From: Syncephalis fuscata
Lineage: Eukaryota; Zoopagomycota; Zoopagomycetes; Zoopagales; Piptocephalidaceae
Length of the DNA: 64,000 nt
NCBI GenBank assembly: GCA_025786725.1
Contig: JAHLTZ010000006.1
Span: 744,001-808,000 of the forward strand
Direction: 5' to 3'
Shown piece by piece: positions 58,936 through 64,000 of this stretch; positions within the stretch are counted from its first letter, which is position 1, and each line of letters starts with the position of its first letter. The notes under the pieces are model-generated. The model was given only the letters and a program-made list of their open reading frames with translations, was not told where the DNA came from and made no database searches. Position numbers and translations under genes: made by a program.

Positions 58936-60016
58936 AGATACTAGAAAAGAGTTTTGATAAAGGTGGTTCTGTAAGAATGCAAACAAAAAGCACGAAATTC
59001 TCGTTAGAGTGAGTTGAGTTGGTTAGAGACGGCGCATATGACCACGCTAATATTGAAGTTATCAAGGTTAATTTTCAACAAAAGTCCGCAGACATCAAAG
59101 AAATAGAATTTAACAGGCCAAAATGGTCGTTCAGTATGCAATGAGTAAAAAGGAATAAAAGAAAGAAGGGATATAAGAGTAGAAGAAAGAAGAGGGAAAG
59201 ATAGAGTGCTTCAAGTACGCTACAACTAACAACCAACTAAACAACAAAAGCCAGAGATGAAGGCAGTAGTGTATAAGCGACTGTACGTAAGGAGTTACCA
59301 ATAATAAATAATAGAGGAACAATGGTAATAGTGACCTATGATCATTATTACACCGCTCCACTATAATTGATATTACTATTAATACTGACACCAATAGGCC
59401 TGCTACTGTGGTGTAGCAATATGACTATGCAGCTGTTGATCTCTTACACCTGCTACTACGTTGCTACAGCTATTGTTGTGGCTAGTATCAGTCAAGGAAA
59501 AGGGGAGGAGAGCAAGGCGGAGTTCAGTGCAGTGTATTCGAGAAACAAACGGCCCCTTAAACACGCTCCGTTTGAAATAGTAAAGCAATATTTCTGTTAA
59601 TAGTGACTTACATTAATAATAATAGTAATATGTAGTATAATAATAGTAATGTAGTGCTGCTGTATAATGTTTATGGCACGGGATGATAAAAACAAGAAAT
59701 GAATGTAGACGCGAATAGAACAAAAAGTAAGAGTGGGTGGATGTTAGAACACATGTGCAACAGTGTATTTATTCTTGGAGTCATTTAGTTTGTTACTAGA
59801 TAAGCTTTTGGCTCTGTATTTCCTCCCTTCCTTCCATATACATTGACATGTATTTGTATGTATATTACTGTTTATGTGGGTGGGTGTGTAGATCACTAAG
59901 TAGTGTGTGTGTGCAGCCTATCATAATGGTCAACGTGGTAACAGTTACATTCAAAGTTAAACTGTGAATTTAAATATGAACACGTGGTTTACAACTTTTG
60001 CATTTTTATTTTCATA
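58936..60016. other. Divergent promoter region
   Basis: Lies between the start codons of the KAR9/GAS2-like gene (minus) and RRP8 (plus). It is purine-rich on the plus strand near 59140-59210. A CACGTG box lies about 35 nt upstream of the RRP8 start. No further gene is seen. Confidence 0.45.
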
Positions 60017-61351
60017 ATGAATAAACAGCAACAGCGTCAATCGCTTGCTTTACGACAAAAACAGCAGCTAAAAGCTGTAAGTAAATAGATATATAGTGTA
60101 TTTAATGAATAGAATCCTTTCTAATTCATTGTAACTAGGCATTGGCTAAAACGGCAGCTAGAGATGCAGCACGTAAAGCAGGTGTCGCTATAACTACCGA
60201 ATCAGCTCGGTCAACAAAGAAAGCGGTCGTTGAAGCGGTAGAAAGTAAACCAGCAGTGGCCAGTGCTACCGATACTAAAAAGCGAAAGCACAATGAAGTA
60301 AATTGCTGTATATTTATATACTGTATTAATTAATAGATGTGTTAGAAAGCGGAAAATACTAATAAAAATAAACGATCAAATAATCCAGCCATTCTACAGC
60401 TAAAAAAGAAGAGCCACATCAATAAGGATAAGAGGGATGATGGTGATGATGCACAATTAACGCCACTTCAACAAAAGATGAAAAAGAAGTTGCAAGGGGC
60501 ACGTTTTCGTTGGCTTAATGAACAATTGTATACATCGCCTGGTGATACTGCATTTAAACTGTTTTCTGACCAGCCAGAATTATTTGATCAGGTAAGAAAA
60601 TATTGATATATATATAAACACTTATACAATGCTGTCTGTTAAAGTATCACGAAGGATTTCGGCTACAAGTAACGGAATGGCCAGAGAATCCGTTAGAACG
60701 CTATATAGCCGATTTACAATCGCGTACTGAAAAGTTGACAGTAGCTGATATGGGCTGTGGGGAAGCGATGTTAGCACTGCGTGTCGGCGATGCACATAAG
60801 ATTCATTCGTTTGATCTAGTAGCCGGCAATGAGCGTATTACAGCGTGTGATATTGCAAATGTACCATTAGCTGACAACTCCGTTGATGTTGTAATATTCT
60901 GTCTATCGTTAATGGGTACCAATTTTATTGATTTTATAACCGAAGCTATACGTATTCTACGTTCAGGGTAAGAAAAGTGTCGATGATAGATAGTTGTATT
61001 AATCATTACTACAGCGGACAGCTTAAGGTGGCCGAAGTAATTAGCCGGTTTACAAATGTTGATCAGTTCGTAGCAATATTAGCTTCTATGGGATTGAAAT
61101 TGGAGCGTAAAGTACGAGTATAGATCAAACAAATATATTAATAATGGACAAATACTAATGCAGAATGTGTATAGGATTCAAAGAATAAGATGTTTATATT
61201 TTTTGACTTTGTGAAAGAGACTAGCGATATCGCAAATACGGCAATTGGAAAATCTATCAAGCATACATCAAAGCAAAAGAGACCAAAAGAAAAGAATGGC
61301 ATTGGTAGCGACAAGGCTATACTTAAACCGTGTATTTATAAGCGACGATAA
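60017..61351 (+). CDS. RRP8: Ribosomal RNA-processing protein 8 (25S rRNA m1A methyltransferase)
   Basis: Five or six exons. The basic, Gln/Lys-rich N terminus (MNKQQQRQSLALRQKQQLKA) is nucleolar-type. The conserved core begins LTPLQQKMKKKLQGARFRWL with NEQLYTS, then YHEGFRLQVTEWPENPLERY. The methyltransferase has VADMGCGEAMLA, HSFDLVAGNERITACDIANV, PLADNSVDVVIFCLSLMGTN and RILRSGGQLKVAEV. The family hallmark ending LKPCIYKRR is present, directly before TAA. RRP8 makes m1A in the large rRNA and acts in early pre-60S processing in the nucleolus. The final intron (donor GTACGA, acceptor GTGTATAG) is needed to reach this ending. Confidence 0.94.
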
Positions 61352-62722
61352 ACAATATTAATATTATCGATTAATAATAAAAGAGATCATCGCATAGATA
61401 TTGAATAACATTGATATATTGACAAAAAGTAGGATTTGTATATTATTATAAAGCAAATAGTCTATTAATGTATAGTCGATATTTACTTAATTAGTAACCA
61501 TATAGTTGGTGGCAGTATCTAGACCTCACAGTGTTATAAGCGAGATTGATGATAATAACTTGCATGCAAATTTATAGATATTTATAAATTAACTAAGTGT
61601 CGCTATTACCCAGTTAATCAATGGATTAGTATAGATACAGTCATGGTATAGCTACTAATTATTCAAAAGTATGTTTGATGTAATAGTTTCTATCCTTGTA
61701 TTTAAAACTATAGCAGCAATACTTACTTGTGGTCTAGCATTTGCATATGTCATAAAATGCTATTAATCGCATGTATATTATTGTCACATTATGCAATACT
61801 TCAAGCTATCTATGATTTCATTACGTCAATTTTAGTCATATCTGGAATATGGCAAGTCATTCTTTGCCATGAACACTGGCTAGCATAGAAACTTTTGTGT
61901 ATCTCCTTTGCTCTTGGGTCGAGTACCCATTAAGTTAATCGTTGCAAATCTGTACATAATTCAACGCATTAAACCAATAAGCCCAGCATGGCTATGCAAA
62001 TGTGACATACAAGGCTGCACGTAACCGGAAATCTGTATACCGCTAACATGACTATACATGTGACATCAACAAATATTTGTCTCTCAACGAATATAAACCA
62101 GTTTCTATCCTTGTATTGAATCGCCATAAAGTGAATTTTTATCCATTCCGGCAATTAATTGCTAAAGTGAACAAGGATAAAAGTGAAGTAGCCGTAGTGC
62201 TGCATTATGCATGTACAGTTTATGAGTTGTAATTGGTATTGCTATTAGGCGATTATGTGCTAGACCAGTTTGGCCTTGATTTCAAAAACAATGATGGCAA
62301 TGATGTTTTTGAGCACAGTATTTTTATTACTGATAGTGTTATTATTTGTTTAGTTAATGATAAAAAATTATGAATAAAACAAATCAGTATAATAATATAA
62401 TAATATACAAATTAATTAAATGTGATTACAGTATTGGTAAAATGAAATATAATAAAATTAGTGAAATCTATTAATTGGCCGTAACTAGTTATAAATCCGA
62501 AATATGCAATATGGGGCGAATTAATGGCAAAAACATTTACGCGAGTAATGTTACTGCCTTACCCTGACGATCAACTTGTATTGTAGTAGCAACCATAGTC
62601 GAGCATTGTGAATTTAAACGAAAACCTGTTCCAAATGTATTGAATGCACTGCTGCTAGTGTACATTCCCTCGATAAAACATCGCTATTTGGCTAGGGTCT
62701 ATGAAGTAAATACTTACCAAAT
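61352..62722. other. Intergenic
   Basis: AT-rich sequence with no supported gene. The open frame at 61969-62154 (minus) has no coding character. Confidence 0.45.
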
Positions 62723-62734
62723 TATATATAAATA
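62723..62734 (+). promoter_or_regulatory. TATA box candidate of the 64-aa secreted peptide gene
   Basis: TATATATAAATA lies about 144 nt before the start codon of the peptide gene. Confidence 0.4.
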
Positions 62735-62877
62735 GCCCAATATTTGTATGGATAATTGGATATTATTATACCAAATACCATTCTGCCTTCTACTGTTTAC
62801 TTTCTCTTAATTTTCTTATATTTCTATAATTAGGCCATTTATACTTAGTATATTGTTTTTAGTAATTCAAGATTATC

Positions 62878-63072
62878 ATGAAGGCTAACATTATTGCTAT
62901 CTGCGCTGTTGCTATCTTCCTTGTAAGCAGCATAGCTATCGTCGATGCTAAGCCGGTAGAAGGCTCGGAAGAGAGAATACGTGAATTCTGCGCAATGTTT
63001 GATGGACACACCGTAAATGATGTTGAGATTGCCAACGAATGGATGAACAAATGCCCAAAGCGTGGATTTTAA
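62878..63072 (+). CDS. Small secreted peptide precursor, 64 aa
   Basis: Signal peptide MKANIIAICAVAIFLVSS is followed by a VDA|KP cleavage-like junction. The mature part of about 40 residues is acidic and helical-looking (EGSEERIREFCAMFDGHTVN), with two cysteines (EFCAMF and NKCPKRGF) that could pair. It ends in stop TAA with no sign of an intron. The VDAKP junction matches the 38-aa peptide at 1709-1825, at the opposite end of the window. The function is unknown; secreted effector or signalling roles are possible. It is too short for a domain call. Confidence 0.6.
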   Translation: MKANIIAICAVAIFLVSSIAIVDAKPVEGSEERIREFCAMFDGHTVNDVEIANEWMNKCPKRGF

Positions 63073-63476
63073 TAATCACCAAAAAGAAAACCAGCCTATA
63101 TCATGAAATCCAAGCAATGATTATAAATTTTAAAACGGATTAATTACATGACTATTGAGGTGGCCATAAAAGACTGTCTATGCACACACTCTTCTTATCC
63201 AGCTATCCAGTTTATTCAACGCTACTTCTTATAATATTAATCCATAGCGAAATAATTTTAGCTAGTTTAGCTCATTGTATTGGTTGACTTTTATAAATAA
63301 ATTAATATATAATTTCACATTGCCTTTATGTCTGTAGTAAATTAAAAGTGTTATATATTATTTATGATAGCACATCTCTACAACTATATTTAATTAACTT
63401 TTATTTTATTGTTTTGCTTAATAGTGTACAAACATAGCAGTCATTTATTGACTCTTTTAACAGTTTACATTTGACA
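63073..63476. other. Intergenic
   Basis: A 3' flank shared by the convergent peptide and phosphatase genes. No feature is seen. Confidence 0.4.
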
Positions 63477-64000
63477 TTAGAATCTTTTTACAAGCGACAG
63501 CATCACTGTAATATCATCAGGTTTTCTAACAGAAATTAACGCACGCACTTAATAGTAAATAATCGACTTACCCGCCCATCGGATAGCCTGCATCAAAATC
63601 ACGCGCTGCCTGTGCCCAAGGGGACAAACGGCGTGGATCCTGTGAAAAATTCCACGAAGTCTGTACTAGTCTCCAGGCCACGCGACACAGTGCATCCTCC
63701 AGCTCAGAATCCCATCGGCGTGATTCGGTCAGTATTAGTGGCTCGGTTTCTATTACCTGTATTACTTCATTCTCGTATATATTGTCCATAAAGCCGTCAG
63801 AAGCCAATATAACCAAATCTCCATCCTGTAGCTGATGACTATCAGGAGCAGCATCTTTAGGTAGAATTGGGCCATTTTTAATCGCTAGTTCAGCCACATC
63901 TGCTTCATTTGGCTCGTCAGTAGATGGTGCCGCAATATTGTTTGCATTATTAAAAATCGTTTGCCTAATCGACAATTGATATGGATAGTTGAATCGATGC
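63477..64000 (-). CDS. PP2C-type protein phosphatase, PTC7 family (3' part)
   Basis: Partial gene; the 5' part lies beyond the window edge. The frame enters with HRFNYPYQLSIRQ, close to the FNxPYQL element of PTC7/PPTC7 enzymes. It then has LQDGDLVILASDGFMDNIYE, containing the metal-binding DG, and DAGYPMGG. A 44-nt intron (GTAAGT...GTTAG) leads to KPDDITVMLSLVKRF, where the second D of the DD pair is the usual metal ligand. PTC7-type phosphatases are often mitochondrial and control coenzyme Q synthesis; targeting cannot be checked without the N terminus. Confidence 0.88.

Overview
The window looks like nuclear DNA of an early-diverging fungus. It is AT-rich, and most genes are broken by many short GT-AG introns of about 45-80 nt. 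The gene set is fungal: a class I myosin with an SH3 domain and an Arp2/3-binding acidic tail, a two-finger GATA factor, a KAR9/GAS2-like microtubule protein, Umta-type methyltransferases, a microsomal P450 and an MT-A70 methyltransferase. A zoopagomycete-like or related lineage is an inference only. No rRNA, tRNA, CRISPR or intact transposon was recognised.

Layout. 0-5 kb: a decayed dispersed repeat with an 83-bp tandem array, and a 38-aa secreted peptide gene. 5-11 kb: a cytochrome P450, then a tandem pair of orphan seven-transmembrane genes. 11.5-17.5 kb: a C2-domain/diacylglycerol-lipase-like gene and an intronless secreted 5'-nucleotidase. 17.7-23.7 kb: myosin I on the minus strand in about twenty exons. 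24.9-26.6 kb: a GATA factor with long flanks. 29.9-31.9 kb: a first Umta-like methyltransferase. 34.2-37.3 kb: a single-domain ABC ATPase converging on an MT-A70 methyltransferase. 38.4-41 kb: a CAMK/checkpoint-type kinase. 41.6-44.5 kb: fragments of a membrane-protein gene and the second copy of a 360-bp repeat. 44.6-45.7 kb: a second Umta-like methyltransferase. 46.5-49.9 kb: DNA polymerase kappa. 51.7-54.6 kb: two tandem paralogous secreted proteins of unknown function. 54.7-55.4 kb: a degraded membrane-protein gene. 55.9-58.9 kb: the KAR9/GAS2-like gene. 60-61.4 kb: RRP8. 62.9 kb: a 64-aa secreted peptide. 63.5-64 kb: the 3' end of a PTC7-type phosphatase.

The genes do not form one pathway. 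They fall into housekeeping (myosin I, RRP8, Pol kappa, PTC7-like, KAR9/GAS2) and surface or secreted genes that are lineage-specific (7TM pair, secreted peptides, tandem secreted pair). The second group is the most likely place for new biology.

One caution affects the whole window. Several conserved genes, myosin I and Pol kappa included, change frame by one base at short homopolymers. This points to consensus errors rather than many pseudogenes, so single frameshifts should not be read as gene death.
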